Assembly (NCBI GenBank): GCA_032821775.1
Contig: JAVLRN010000018.1
Coordinates: 62,001 to 126,000 of the forward strand
From: Sanguinoderma infundibulare
Taxonomy: Eukaryota; Basidiomycota; Agaricomycetes; Polyporales; Polyporaceae
Direction of reading: 5' to 3'
Length of the DNA stretch: 64,000 nucleotides
In this document: positions 22,086 through 32,400 of the stretch, in pieces
Layout: each line of letters starts with the position of its first letter
Numbering within the stretch: the stretch's first letter is position 1
Program-made: the position numbers and the translations under genes
The notes under the pieces: generated by a model
What the model saw: only the letters and a program-made list of their open reading frames with translations
Databases searched by the model: none
What the model was told of the DNA's origin: nothing

Positions 22086-23147
22086 CTACAAGCAAAGTTT
22101 ATCGGGAATGGCATCACAAAGACGACGGACGAAAACACTCCCATCTTCCGCCCCCGACGACAGTGTTCTCCCATCCGGGGAGAAAGCTACGTTTCTAACA
22201 CCGCATCCATGTTCGCGGAACGTCGCCACGCACGAGCCGTCTCGAGTCTTCCACAATCGGACCGTCTTGTCAGCCGACGCCGACGCGATGTACCGCCCGC
22301 ATGGAGAGAAGGACGCAGCGCGAACATCGTCGCTATGCCCGCTGAGCGATAAGAGCATCGCACCGCTGTTCGAATCCCAGAACTTCGCCGTCCTGTCCCT
22401 CGACGCGGATACCACCAGCGTCCCGTCCGGTGAAAACGCCACGTCTACAACCCTATCCGAGTGGCCCTCCAACGTGAAGAGATGCTGTCCTGTATGCGCA
22501 TTCCAGATTTGGGCAGTTTTGCCTTTAGACGTGGTGCCGAGGCGCGTGCTGTCAGGATGGAAAGCGACAGCCTGGAGGGCCCCGCGAAGGACGGTGTGCA
22601 GCGCGCCTGATGCAACGTCCCAAACGAAGCACTTTTCGTAGTACCCGCACGAGGCAAGCCAGCGTCCATCCGGAGAGAAGCAGATGAAGCGGATTATTGT
22701 CTGATGAGCACCTGTGAGGAGGTGGAGCTGCTGGGACGTCCGGACGTCCCACAGGCACACTGCCACGTAATCTGAATCCGAAGTGTCTGCGAAGGCGATC
22801 GCGGTCCCGTCTGGGGACCACGCACAGGGCCAGTAGCCCTCGAGTGTTGCAACTTCGACGCCCCCGCCCTGGCTGACGTCCCAAATCACCACCTTCCTGT
22901 CGTCCCACGTAGCAGCAGATGCGAGACATCGACTGTCTGGGGAGAACGCAAGCGACCAGACCGGTCCGAGATGAGCGACCCATTCATGGGAGACCTGCCC
23001 GTCCGAGCTCCATAGAATGATGGTAGAATCGGGAGACCCGGTTGCGATACACTTGCTGTTCGGAGAAACAACGAGCGAGGAAACTTCGTGGTTGTGACCA
23101 GTTGCGTTCCCTGCACAACCGATGAGCTGCATTGCCACCATCGTCAT
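22086..23147 (-). CDS. WD40-repeat protein copy B
   Basis: An uninterrupted frame of 353 residues from the ATG at 23147, or part of a longer spliced protein beginning at about 23126. WD40 blades are regular, with GH...VVDVAFSPDGTLVVSAS and SPCGRYIASASADKTVRLW, and the C-terminus ends FVRRLCDAIPDKLCL. It differs from copies A and C at many positions, so it is an older paralogue than the A/C pair. It lies directly downstream of F-box copy B, where a 1-nt deletion would prevent the in-frame fusion possible in the other copies. Function is unknown; WD40 propellers act as protein-binding scaffolds, and next to an F-box gene a substrate-receptor role is a reasonable guess. Confidence 0.7.
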   Translation of the reverse strand: MTMVAMQLIGCAGNATGHNHEVSSLVVSPNSKCIATGSPDSTIILWSSDGQVSHEWVAHLGPVWSLAFSPDSRCLASAATWDDRKVVIWDVSQGGGVEVATLEGYWPCAWSPDGTAIAFADTSDSDYVAVCLWDVRTSQQLHLLTGAHQTIIRFICFSPDGRWLASCGYYEKCFVWDVASGALHTVLRGALQAVAFHPDSTRLGTTSKGKTAQIWNAHTGQHLFTLEGHSDRVVDVAFSPDGTLVVSASRDRTAKFWDSNSGAMLLSLSGHSDDVRAASFSPCGRYIASASADKTVRLWKTRDGSCVATFREHGCGVRNVAFSPDGRTLSSGAEDGSVFVRRLCDAIPDKLCL

Positions 23148-23165
23148 CGCGAATTTACAACCCAC

Positions 23166-24314
23166 CTACTCTGTCCGACGAGAGAGTGATTGCATTTCGT
23201 TTGTGCAAACCGGGAAATGCTGTTGGAGCGCTTCACTCCAGAAAGCATTCCTGCGAGATGTAGGGATGATCTCGAATGTTATTGCGGGTTGAGGGAGATG
23301 CAGCAGTTCCTGTTCCAGCTCGGAGCATCTGGACGCGATCCCGTCTTCCTTGAGGAACTCCTGATAGGTTACCCATGGGAAATTCAAGAAGGAGACGGTA
23401 ACCTTCTTCAAGGTTCGAGCATGGACAACCTTCAGCCACTCGACCGCCTTCGTGATGTCATCACTGTTGAACCTTGGCTTCAGGGTCAGGAAGCAGAGTT
23501 GCGCCCATTCGTTTGGTTGTGGAAGTGAATGCCATTGTTCTGCCCCGGGTGAAGGGAATAAGTACACTCTGAATAGGCCGCTACGGCCTGATGTAAGGTA
23601 GTTGCGGACTCACGTTGACCGTCTGCTTGCAGAACCAAGGAAAGAGTCTCCACCGTGCATTTACCCAACTCTAACAGAAACGCGACTGCGCCTTTGTCCA
23701 CCCTGTCGCCTATCTAAAACGAGGCCCAGGTCAGCGATTGTCCTGGAGAGGTGCCGGATGGTCCTTACTTCGAGCATCCTTAGCTGTAGTCCTCTGGCTG
23801 AACGTTGTCCCGTCATAAGCAGATTGGGGCTGGTGTTTTTCCTGATGAGGACATGCTCGCAGGAGAGTTCTTTGGTGGTTGGAAATGCCGCGAGGAGGCG
23901 GACAAACTCTAGGTCTGTCACAAAACTCACGCGGGAGAACCCGAGGGTCCGAATGTGCTTTCCCGATAGACGACAGTGCGTGAGGATAGATTGGTGCAGA
24001 ACAACTCGAAACCCGTAGATGAATTTGATTCGGGTCATGTTAGGGAGGATTCTGAGGGGCAGGGAAGGTACCAAGTCGGTCGGATGCATGGCTATCGACC
24101 GAACGAGCGGCGCAAGGTGGGGTTTGGCGCGGAGGAAGTCGCAAAGACTAAAGATACCATCTCTGCTGGTGAGCTTGACGTCGGCAACGAGGAGAGCCAG
24201 ACTACGAGGTCGGAGTTGACGACATGTGATAGAAAAGTTGTATAGGGCCCGGGGATTGTCGGATGAATGGCCAATGACCCTTTCAACGACCTCCCAAGGG
24301 AGAGCGGGGAACAT
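23166..24314 (-). CDS. F-box protein copy B (frameshift near the C-terminus)
   Basis: Start at 24314 (MFPALPWEVVERVIGH). Exon 1 runs to about 23769 (GTAAGG donor): F-box, then FSLCDFLRAKPHLAPLVRSI and LEFVRLLAAFPTTKELSC. Exon 2 (about 23713-23614) has AFLLELGKCTVETLSLVL, and exon 3 starts at about 23539 (WHSLPQPNEWAQLC). Near 23215 the copy has one C fewer than copies A and C (TTTCCCGG against TTTCCCCGG). It therefore ends in the aberrant CTNEMQSLSRRTE and stops at 23166 instead of reading HKRN...LSSD. The change removes only the last 15 or so residues of the F-box part but abolishes the in-frame link to WD40. Role as for copy A. Confidence 0.65.
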
Positions 24315-24909
24315 AGTGAGTCGAGTACGGAATGGTTGGAGGGCAAGTTGGATGGAGCGCACTTGGACAGTGCAGTGTCCCCGTGAGGTGTAGTTGTCAA
24401 TAGCGAGGTGCACTTGCCCCCGAGACCACCCCCAGAACCCTCTTAAAGACTCCGCCAGCGGCCAAGTACCACACAGTGCCAACACCCTAAACCCTCCGGA
24501 CCAGTCCTTTGGATTGATAGACTGATGACACCTTTTTAAGCATGGACACTCACCATGTTTAGAGTCAGGAGGGAGCACATGACTAACGTTCACCAGTGCA
24601 CAGACCGCTCGCGCACATGCGGTTAATGAAACGCCATATGAGAACAGACGCTAACACTGCCACGCTCGTCTCGCAATCCTCGCGTGTCAGGCGTAAACAG
24701 CCATGATTCAGAGCACAGGTGGCACCTACTTTAGCTGCGCTATGTACACGTGTGCACAACGGCCGGGAGACCGGAATATATTTGTACTCATATGCGAGTC
24801 CGTCCTGTTAGTCAACTGTCAAGTTTTAAGTCAACTTGATTCCTCCAGTGGCGACGTGGCATACCTTCGAATAGCCTCATCCTCTCCTTCTCATCAGGAT
24901 CCGCACTCA
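24315..24909. other. Region without a recognised gene
   Basis: Upstream flank of F-box copy B and downstream flank of P-family gene P1. A (+) ORF at 24.70-25.33 kb is an antisense shadow of P1. Nothing else recognised. Confidence 0.4.
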
Positions 24910-25505
24910 TCACTTCTCGCTCTCTTCATCGAAGATGACCGTGATGCTGACCAGGTTCTGGACCATCCCCGCCCACCCAATGTGTCCGAGCACGACCGGA
25001 CCCACGTCGTCCTTCCCGTGCACCGCGTAGAACACGCCCAGCAGGGTCGCGCTCCTCGCAAACGCCGACTCCCCGTAGGCGTAGTCGAGGTTCGCCTGGG
25101 TGTACGTGCCCGGCCAGTCCCACACCATGTTCGCGAAGAGCTCCTTCTTGAATCTCTATGCCATGGTACAGAGGCTGGGATCGCTTACAGGAAGATAACG
25201 GAGGCTGATGTGACGTACCAAGCATCCGAGTTCGGCTATGCCCGCCCTGCCGTAGGCGATCTGGATGTCGCGGAAGAATACCATGATATGTGGCACAGGC
25301 CATTCAATGCTTCCTGTACGCATACATGAGCCGCATTCGCCAGATTACAGACGAGTCATGGTGACTCACTGAACACTCTGGGCACTCCTGACATATTGGC
25401 AATCACCTCTTGTACTTGGGTGCCATCAGAACTCGGCTCCGAGATTTTGGAAGATTCCCCGCTCTGAGTAGCAGGCTCCTCGAGCTGGCTGGACTTTGGA
25501 GACAT
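24910..25505 (-). CDS. Small unknown protein, P family member P1
   Basis: Three exons on minus: 25505-25370, 25313-25219, 25155-24910 (477 nt, 158 residues, phases agree). Exon 1 (MSPKSSQLEEP...) is polar and variable. Exon 2 carries IEWPVPHIMVFFRDIQIAYG, and exon 3 carries LLGVFYAVHGKDDVGPVVLG and IGWAGMVQNLVSITVIFDEE. The gene at 59.07-59.72 kb has the same three-exon layout, with exon 2 also exactly 95 nt and matching residues (WPVPQVMV, FYYIHGTNDAGPVIL, GWGEMMQNVVKLEVVY). This shows both are real, related genes. No signal peptide, membrane helix or known domain is visible. Conserved Gly and aromatic residues suggest a compact fold. Confidence 0.75.
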
Positions 25506-25849
25506 CTGGAGCCGTGGGTGTATTAAGAAGACGAAGATGACCGCGCAACGGAAGGAGGCACGGCGAGGGCGGCAGTCCGCTTCTTCTGCTGCAGCTGTCG
25601 GCGGAAGCGAGAGGGCTGAGAAATCAGGTGAATTGGGTTCAAGCCACGTGCTCGCGGACAACGTCCTCGAACTAGGAGATTGATCGAACTATGGACTCTA
25701 CAGCCGTGGCGTTAAAGTCAGGGAATGGAAGCCATGCATGGTTGCGGGACATAATGCAACATACATTATTATATACCAACGACGAGGTGTGACACACTTC
25801 AGCAATCAGTGCCACCAGGAGAGCACAAAGCCACCATGAATCTTACATC

Positions 25850-26180
25850 AAACTTTGTATATGGTTCAATGCGGGTGACATCGTGGATTACCTCCGGCCC
25901 TCGGTGCTGCCGAGCATGACCGGTCCGTAGTCATCCTTCCTGCATGGCAGAAGGTCGCGAAGAGGACAGCGTCGTACTGCGCGACGTCGAACGGGATGCC
26001 TGGTCCTGGAGGTGTCCAAACGAAGAAGACGAACAGCCACCGTATGAATTCCTAGATCCATCAAGTCAGCGAGCTGTTTGGAAGCGGGGATTCCAGCTCA
26101 AAAGGCATGCCACTTCACCTGCGCGATTGCCTCTCGTCCCATGCTATCTTCATCTCGCGGTAATAAACCACAACGTGAGG
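25850..26180 (-). pseudogene. P-family relic P3
   Basis: Minus-strand pieces VVYYREMKIAWDE, FDVAQYDAVLFATFCHAG and (shifted by a frame) KDDYGPVMLGSTEG line up with exons 2 and 3 of P1 and P2. They are separated by stop codons and at least one frameshift. It lies 350 bp from P1 on the same strand, so it is probably a decayed tandem copy. Confidence 0.6.
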
Positions 26181-26243
26181 GATGGGCGTCTCCCCGGTAA
26201 CGGAGACTAGACGAAAAACATCAAGGTGAGAAAAGGTTGTAAG

Positions 26244-27133
26244 TCAAACAAAAGCACGGGGATCGCCAACTGGCTCTGGTCTCCTGAGTCGTATTCTCGG
26301 TGAGTCCACTGCAGGTGGTGGTATTGCGAGTGATGGCGTATACGTGTCCTGCGGTATAGCGACTACAGTGACTGGTCTCTCGGCTACAGACGTTAAGCTC
26401 AGCAAGTCAACGTACAAACTGAAGACGGGTGACATGAACGCACATCCTAAATACGATGGCCAGGGACCGAATAAGGCATGACGACCATGCACGCTGCGTA
26501 TGTCGAACTCTTCAATACTTTACTCCTCATCTCTTCACGGTACTCAGCGCTTCAGCCACAAGGCATCCAATTCAACCGTCGATAGTCGTCCCTTGACACA
26601 GCCGAAGTTTGTTTTCGCGCTGCCCCGACTTGACACTAATCTCCCACCCAGTTGCTACTCCGCTTCGGCCACATGCCAAGATGACTGTTGCTGAGTAGCG
26701 TGGAGGGGACCGTCATCGAAAGGATGCAGATAAAGGGGAAGGTGCAAGGGCCGTGACAGAAGAAGAGAGCGGGATTGTAGTCAAGATAGGACAGATCGTA
26801 CCAGAAAGCAAGCCTTGATTGTTCGCGAACGCGGATAGAGGCCAGTGCCACTAGTCAGGCGTGTCAGACGCCGCCAACAGCCTGCGTAGAGGCCACTATA
26901 GTAAGCTTACTCACAAAAACGTATAGCCTTGGGTCACCACACCCCGAACAGTTGCATTGCAGACATAGAGGCTGAGGAGAACTTGCTGGAACCCTTGACT
27001 CATCGGAAGCTCCGATGCACATCCGACCTCGCAAGCAGTGCAAGCCTGAAGACAAGAGAGCTCGGAAAGATTGCAATTGAAAGCCTGAGTCATCTATATG
27101 GACGTGACTGAGCAAGAAAGGTGTTGAAGTCAT
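26244..27133 (-). other. Possible multi-exon small Cys-rich gene, weak
   Basis: An exon-like minus-strand stretch (about 27093-26911) lies between a TCAG acceptor and a GTGAGT donor. It encodes FNCNLSELSCLQACTACEVG with six cysteines in 60 residues. Further open stretches follow at 26.85-26.64 kb (FFCHGPCTFPF) and 26.49-26.24 kb (DTYTPSLAIPPPAVDSPRIR). I cannot join them in one frame or find a signal peptide, so a gene is only possible. Bases 27134-27346 are probably the promoter of the next gene. Confidence 0.2.
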
Positions 27134-27346
27134 CGGCGCGCCGACTCGTCCAAATGAGGCAAGTGAGGGGTGGCCACGTGGAAATGGGGTGGATGGAGGA
27201 TGTTATGTAAACACTTTGCTTCGCCTCTTACCGTCAGCTTTGTATCCCGCAGTCGAGTGCGGTATAGTCTTCCTGTCTTCTGCACGACTCTCGTTCATCC
27301 TACTCTTTCTCCCTCCAGATCCACTCTTAGCATCCAACCCATCTAC

Positions 27347-28457
27347 ATGCGTTTTGGCGCACTTTCTGCGCTCGCCGTCCTCGGCGCAAGTCTCGGTGAG
27401 TCCTCCGATCCTCGCTTCAAGCAACATCTCCCTCACGGCGCACCACCCTCGCCCCGTCCAATCTGCTCATCAAACAATACACGCTTCTCGCATCCCAAAC
27501 TGTACCCTCAGCCGCGTCCGGGAGTCCTATCAGGGTCGTCGTGACCGAGGTCTCCTCCGTGCGGTATGGACATGCCGCCGCAGACCCCAACAGCAGCCTC
27601 GGCTCCCTGTCCCATCCTCCCGTAGACACCCTCTTCGCCGCGTCGGCCTTTGCCCAACCCGTTACCCCCGCCGAGGGCGACAAGCCATCCCATGGACGCC
27701 ACTTCTGCGCCTCCGTGCGCGCCAAGGCCCTCGATGCCTCTAACGCCCTCCGCCAGTGGCTCGGGCTCGAGCCCATCCGCGTCGAGGCCATCCACGTAGA
27801 CCACCGCCGCCCCGAGCACATGCACCACATGCACCACGCCGGCGGGCCCGTCTCGCAGGATGTGTCGACCAAGGACGGCAAGACCGACCAGAACCATAAC
27901 CTCCCTATCCTGCCATTCGTCGGCACCCCTGTCAGGCCCGCCTTCGCCGAGGGTGAGGGCGGATGGCCCGATCGCCACCACGGCGGGCCAGGTCGCCGCC
28001 CGATGTGGGTTCACCACCACGGTGGCCACAGGATGCACGGCTCCTTCCTCCGCCGTGTCCACCACGCCCTCATGGCGCTCGGGCCCTGGGAGGGCCGCGC
28101 CGTCGCCTTCGTCCTCGGTGAGTCCCGTTTCCTTTCGTGTTCTCTCTCCATCCCCATCTGTCTCCGCCTTGCGCCCATCTGCCACCCCCAATCACTTTGA
28201 TTTCGGGGTCCCTTGCTCGTCCTGACAAAACGTTTTGCTCGCTATTTATAGGATGCGGCATCGGCGTACTGCTGCGCATGGTCTGGGTGATGGTCCTTGT
28301 CACCGCCCGGGCCTTCCGTGGCTCCCGTGAGGAGGAGAACGAGTACGACGTCGTCTTCGACGAGGCGGAGGCCGAGATGCTCGTCCCGCCGCCCCAGTAC
28401 ACCATCATCGAAGGCGCCGAGGCCGTCCCCGTCGACGAGAAGGCCGACAAGGCGTAG
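27347..28457 (+). CDS. Type I membrane protein with His-rich ectodomain and PPxY tail
   Basis: Three exons: 27347-27395, 27512-28117, 28252-28457 (861 nt, 286 residues, phases agree). The N-terminus MRFGALSALAVLGASLAAS is a classical signal peptide. The ectodomain is rich in His (HMHHMHHAGG, RHHGGPG, WVHHHGGHRMHG), which could bind metal. A hydrophobic helix at the start of exon 3 (CGIGVLLRMVWVMVLVTARA) is followed by an acidic cytosolic tail with VPPPQYTI, a PPxY motif of the kind read by WW domains of Rsp5/Nedd4 ligases. Basidiomycetes have many such anonymous secreted or membrane proteins; I do not recognise an enzyme domain. The acceptor at 27512 is the only one that keeps the frame. Topology is inferred from the order of signal peptide and helix. 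Confidence 0.75.
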
Positions 28458-29884
28458 AGCTGCCTTGCGACATGACCGACCGTCCGCTCCTGCCCAGCGC
28501 CAACATGACGGACGCTCGTACGCCAGCTGGTTTCAAGTTCAAGCTGCTCGGCCGTGATCCTCTGAAATGGTCGGACAGTTCTTGTGTCATCCAAGTAGGC
28601 TTCTTGTATCTTTCTTCCCCTCCTCTTCCGTCTGTCCTCTCTACCCCTTCTCTCCCGCTCGAAGACCGCCAACCGCCTGTGATTCCGAGAATCCTATGTA
28701 AGCTACAGCTACGTATATAGCCGCATAGCGTTGCTGGTCTCGTCTCTCCCCGTTCCTTACTCCCTCTTCCCTCTTCTCATCCCCCCCTTCTCGCGATTGC
28801 CGTTACGACTCACGACAATATCATCTGCCCCCCGTCCGGACTTTTTCCCCGTTCGCGTTCCCGCGTCAACTCGTGTCGGTAGCAACAGACCTACCCCACC
28901 CCCGATCGGTTGCCTGACACGAGCGACGCCGTGCACTGTGCGGTCCCGCCTGGCCAGAGCAACAGAACAGCGGAACGTCAGTTTCTTGCCTTGTACATAT
29001 ACTGCCAATTTTCGTCGCCACGAATTTCGAGTCACAATATGTATTCTTGAACGTTTGAACCCCGATTGGCCCTCAGGTACTGCGGCGGCGTGCCTTGTGA
29101 CCGCCGCCCGATCGTATAGCTTTCCGGGATCGTGTCTGCGACACTGATGTCTAGTAGTGCTATTCCAGTCGTGATTTGCAAGATCGAAGGAAATCGTCCT
29201 CTCAGGCTCTCAAGCGGGTTCTGAATCTTGCACTGTTCAAGAACCAGGAACGCGACATCCACCCGCATAACGTCGGTTGTCGGCCGGTTTGCGTGAGGTT
29301 GCGTGCCAAGTACATGTATTTCGGTGAGCATCGCCAAGACGATCGGTCAACTTAGGTACTCGCTGTCAGCCGAGTGCGCCACCGCACAGCACGCGTATAC
29401 AACGCAGTTCCAAGGTCGTGTGCAGGTGCGTCGCAGACTTCCATCGACAATATTTGCGACCGACCTGATCGAGGAGCCCACCGAGTTCGCTACCGATGAG
29501 CGGTGAGGTCAGTATTCCAATTCTCGACGGCGGAGCTGCAGCGAGCGGAGACGATGAACCTGGAAAAGAGTGCATTACATTACGTGTCGTTAGCGCGAAG
29601 CCCACAGATAGAACAGGGCAGGTGTGTGGGGATGCGGTGTGCGGTTGTGATACAGTGCGAGAGAAGAGGCGATAAAAACGAGGAGGAAGTTGCGGGGACG
29701 GTGATGTACATTATACACAGGTCGGGAGGCGATGACGATATAGACAGGGCGTGGACGTGGACGTGGACATGGATGGGAGTGAGAGAGCGCAGTAAGAAGT
29801 CAGCCGAGCAGGGATGGGATAGGGCGAGCAAGGAACAGAGTCTCTGGGGATGAGGGGCGGAATTGTAACGCGAGGGCAGCAAGT
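28458..29884. other. Intergenic; minisatellite at 29.74-29.78 kb
   Basis: Convergent 3' flanks of the membrane-protein gene and the Ariadne gene. Short ORFs on both strands (for instance minus 29.04-29.34 kb, plus 29.30-29.51 kb) show no family features. Around 29746-29770 a GACGTG-type hexamer repeats several times. Confidence 0.4.
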
Positions 29885-31955
29885 TCAGTCGAAGCCGTCT
29901 ACGGTAGAGTTCCACGACCACCGTCCTTCTAGGTAGCCTTTGGCAGTGTCCTCGAGCATGATCTCGTTCCGCTTCTGCACATAGACCTGACAATAGAGAT
30001 GTTAACTATCCCGTGAACCGCCATGAAGACGAAATGCGCGTCTCACCGTCTTGTCAGTAACCTTCTGCCGAAGGGTCATGATCGACTCCGGGTCAATCGG
30101 AGCCTCAATGAGCTCAGACAATTCCTCAACTGCTCTCTCCAGGTCTCTGCAGATCGTGTCAGAAATCACTGTATGCACAGCAGATATGTTTACTGAAGCG
30201 TACCGCTGATTGTCCTCAAACAGTTCCTTCTCGTTCCCGGACGCGAGATAATAGGCCATCGCGTAAGTCCACTTGAGGGTCATCCGGCACTTGAACACGA
30301 CGTCGACCGCCTTCTTCATGAACTGGACCTGGATCCAGGTCAGCTCCGACGTAATCTGCATCTCCTCCATCTTCTTCTCCGTCTTGGCATACAGCTCCAT
30401 CGAGAGCTTCGCGGACTGCTCGTGATTCGCCCATCGGTTGTAGTACTGCTCTCTCGGTTAATTTCTGGACAGGAAGCGGAAGAATCCTAGCGAAAACACT
30501 TACGTGGAGGTATCGTTCCAGGGAAGCTCGGCTCTTCGTCTGGGCGTCACGCGCGTCCACGCTCGCCTTCTCGTCGTACCGGTTACAAGAGTACCACGAC
30601 GTGCCGTGCTCGGACCAAGGACCTATATGATGTGAACGGGATCAATGAATCACTCCGTTCCCACCCCCGAACGCGTCGCCACTCACCCATGCAGACCCAG
30701 CAGAACTCGTACTTGCACTTCTTGCATGTCATGTGGTTGCACCCGCCATTCTTCTCGATCGTGCTCTGGCACTTGCTGCACTCCTTCGTGTTGCTCTTGA
30801 TCCAGTTCGCCGTCTCGCTGTCGTCCCTGCACTTCTGTAGCCACATCTTCGCGACTGCGCAGACGATCGGTCGGTGGTCCGTGTCGATCGGGCACCCAAA
30901 GCAGAACACGTGCGTTGGGGAAGCCGCACAGGCGACGATCGGGACCATCGTCGTGAGCGAGGACTTGGTCGCCGCCGACGTGCAGGAGACGGTGTTGGTA
31001 CAGGACGGGTACGGGCAGAACTTGAGGTGAGGGATACATGACACGAACTGTCGCACGAGCAGCTCCTGGTAACGCCCCCACGTCTCCTTGTCGTCCGCGA
31101 GGGCCTTCTTGACGAACGGGTCGAGCGCGACGATGTTGCAATCCTCGGCCATGCAGGTGATGACGCACTCGGCCTCGGTGCGCACCTTGCTCGTAATATA
31201 CTCCTTCCAGCACGACGTGCAGAACTTGTGATCGCAGATGAGCGCAAGCGTCTCCGTCTGGCTGTCGTCGAAGCAAATCGGGCAGACGAACGGCTGCGAG
31301 AGCTCGACTGGGGACGCTACGCGCTTGGACGACTTGGACGTCTTCGCGGCCTCCACGGCGGAACGCCGGGCGGTCCGAGTGGGTCCGGCAGAGCGACTCG
31401 AAGACGCCTTTGGCGGTGGCGGGGTCGGCTCTCGAGGGGGACGTTCCACGCCAGCCGCGACGGCGACCTGGGACGCACTGTCCATGTACTTGTCGGTGAG
31501 CTTCTCCTTGTTCCAGTTCATGTGGCGCAGGAGTTGCGCAGCGACGGCCGGCTACGCCCACATAACGTGTCAAATTGAGATAAGTATGCAACAAGCAAAT
31601 ATCCACGCACCTCGACGCCAAAGATACCGCTGATATAGTTAATGTCCGTCGTGATGATCTTCTCTACCTCAGGCTGGCTGAGAGATGTGTAGTCCACCTC
31701 GTATACCTTCTGCTCGCTCCCGCTCGCGACTTTGAAGTCATCGCCGAAGCCTTCCGCCTCAATCTCGGAGGCCGAACCTGCGCAGAGATCATGTGTGTCA
31801 GGAATCTTCTGTGCATAAAGCCGAGGTCGTGTGTGGGGTGTATGCGTACCATCGTCGTATTCGTCTACTTCCATCTCGTCGTCCTCCTCCTCGTAAGAGT
31901 AGGTCTCATCGTCGGAAATCTCGTAATCGGAAGACATGGCGGACGGAGACGGCAT
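29885..31955 (-). CDS. Ariadne-type RBR E3 ubiquitin ligase
   Basis: Seven exons on minus: 31955-31850, 31777-31611, 31551-30687, 30622-30504, 30445-30204, 30146-30047, 29986-29885 (1701 nt, 566 residues). The acidic N-terminus ([20 protein letters not shown]) and a UBA-like stretch ([12 protein letters not shown] ... [13 protein letters not shown]) are typical of the family. RING1 is [20 protein letters not shown] and on; the IBR has LKFCPYPSC and HVFCFGC; RING2 is [19 protein letters not shown] with the HMTC cysteine in the place of the thioester cysteine of HHARI. The Ariadne helical domain ([20 protein letters not shown] on) fills the C-terminus and keeps such ligases autoinhibited until neddylated cullins bind. 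It acts in cytosol and nucleus. Start chosen at 31955; MSSDYEIS at 31937 is possible. Confidence 0.95.
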
Positions 31956-32400
31956 GCGAGAAACAGGAAGATGGTGGTAAGCGGCAGAGTCAAGTAGCAC
32001 GGTTCCGGCGAGGCCTTGCAGCTGGGTGTATGACGACCTGCTTAGCGGAGTTTGAAATACCCTTACTCAGCACTACCAATCGTCGAGGCGGCGCGACAAT
32101 CAGTTCGCCTCTCCCAATCCCCCTTGCTTCCCGCCGGTGGCGACCGGGGGAAAGAACGACAATGGCATGTTGCCCAAAAGCACACCAACAAACAGACCCC
32201 CAAACAGAACAAGACGAGTACAAAGTCCCGAAAGAGTATCGAGGTGTAAAAAGTACAATATACGCTCTTCTACTTACAACACATTATTTTCTTCTAGTAG
32301 ATACTGCTCGTCTGTCAAATGCGAGTGCATCAGTCCCCAGTGCGTGTGCGTCGTGCGGCATCATAGAAGCGGGTAAAGGGGGGACGATGGTGATGGCAAT
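31956..32400. other. Promoter of the Ariadne gene and 3' flank of the Sse1 gene
   Basis: About 445 bp between two genes on the minus strand. Nothing coding seen. AT-rich bases at 32.24-32.32 kb probably belong to the 3' end of the Sse1 transcript. Confidence 0.4.

Noticed and set aside
30632..31633. Open frames on + and in other minus frames over the Ariadne gene
   Set aside because: The RBR protein accounts for the conservation; the other frames lack motifs and share its GC3 pattern.
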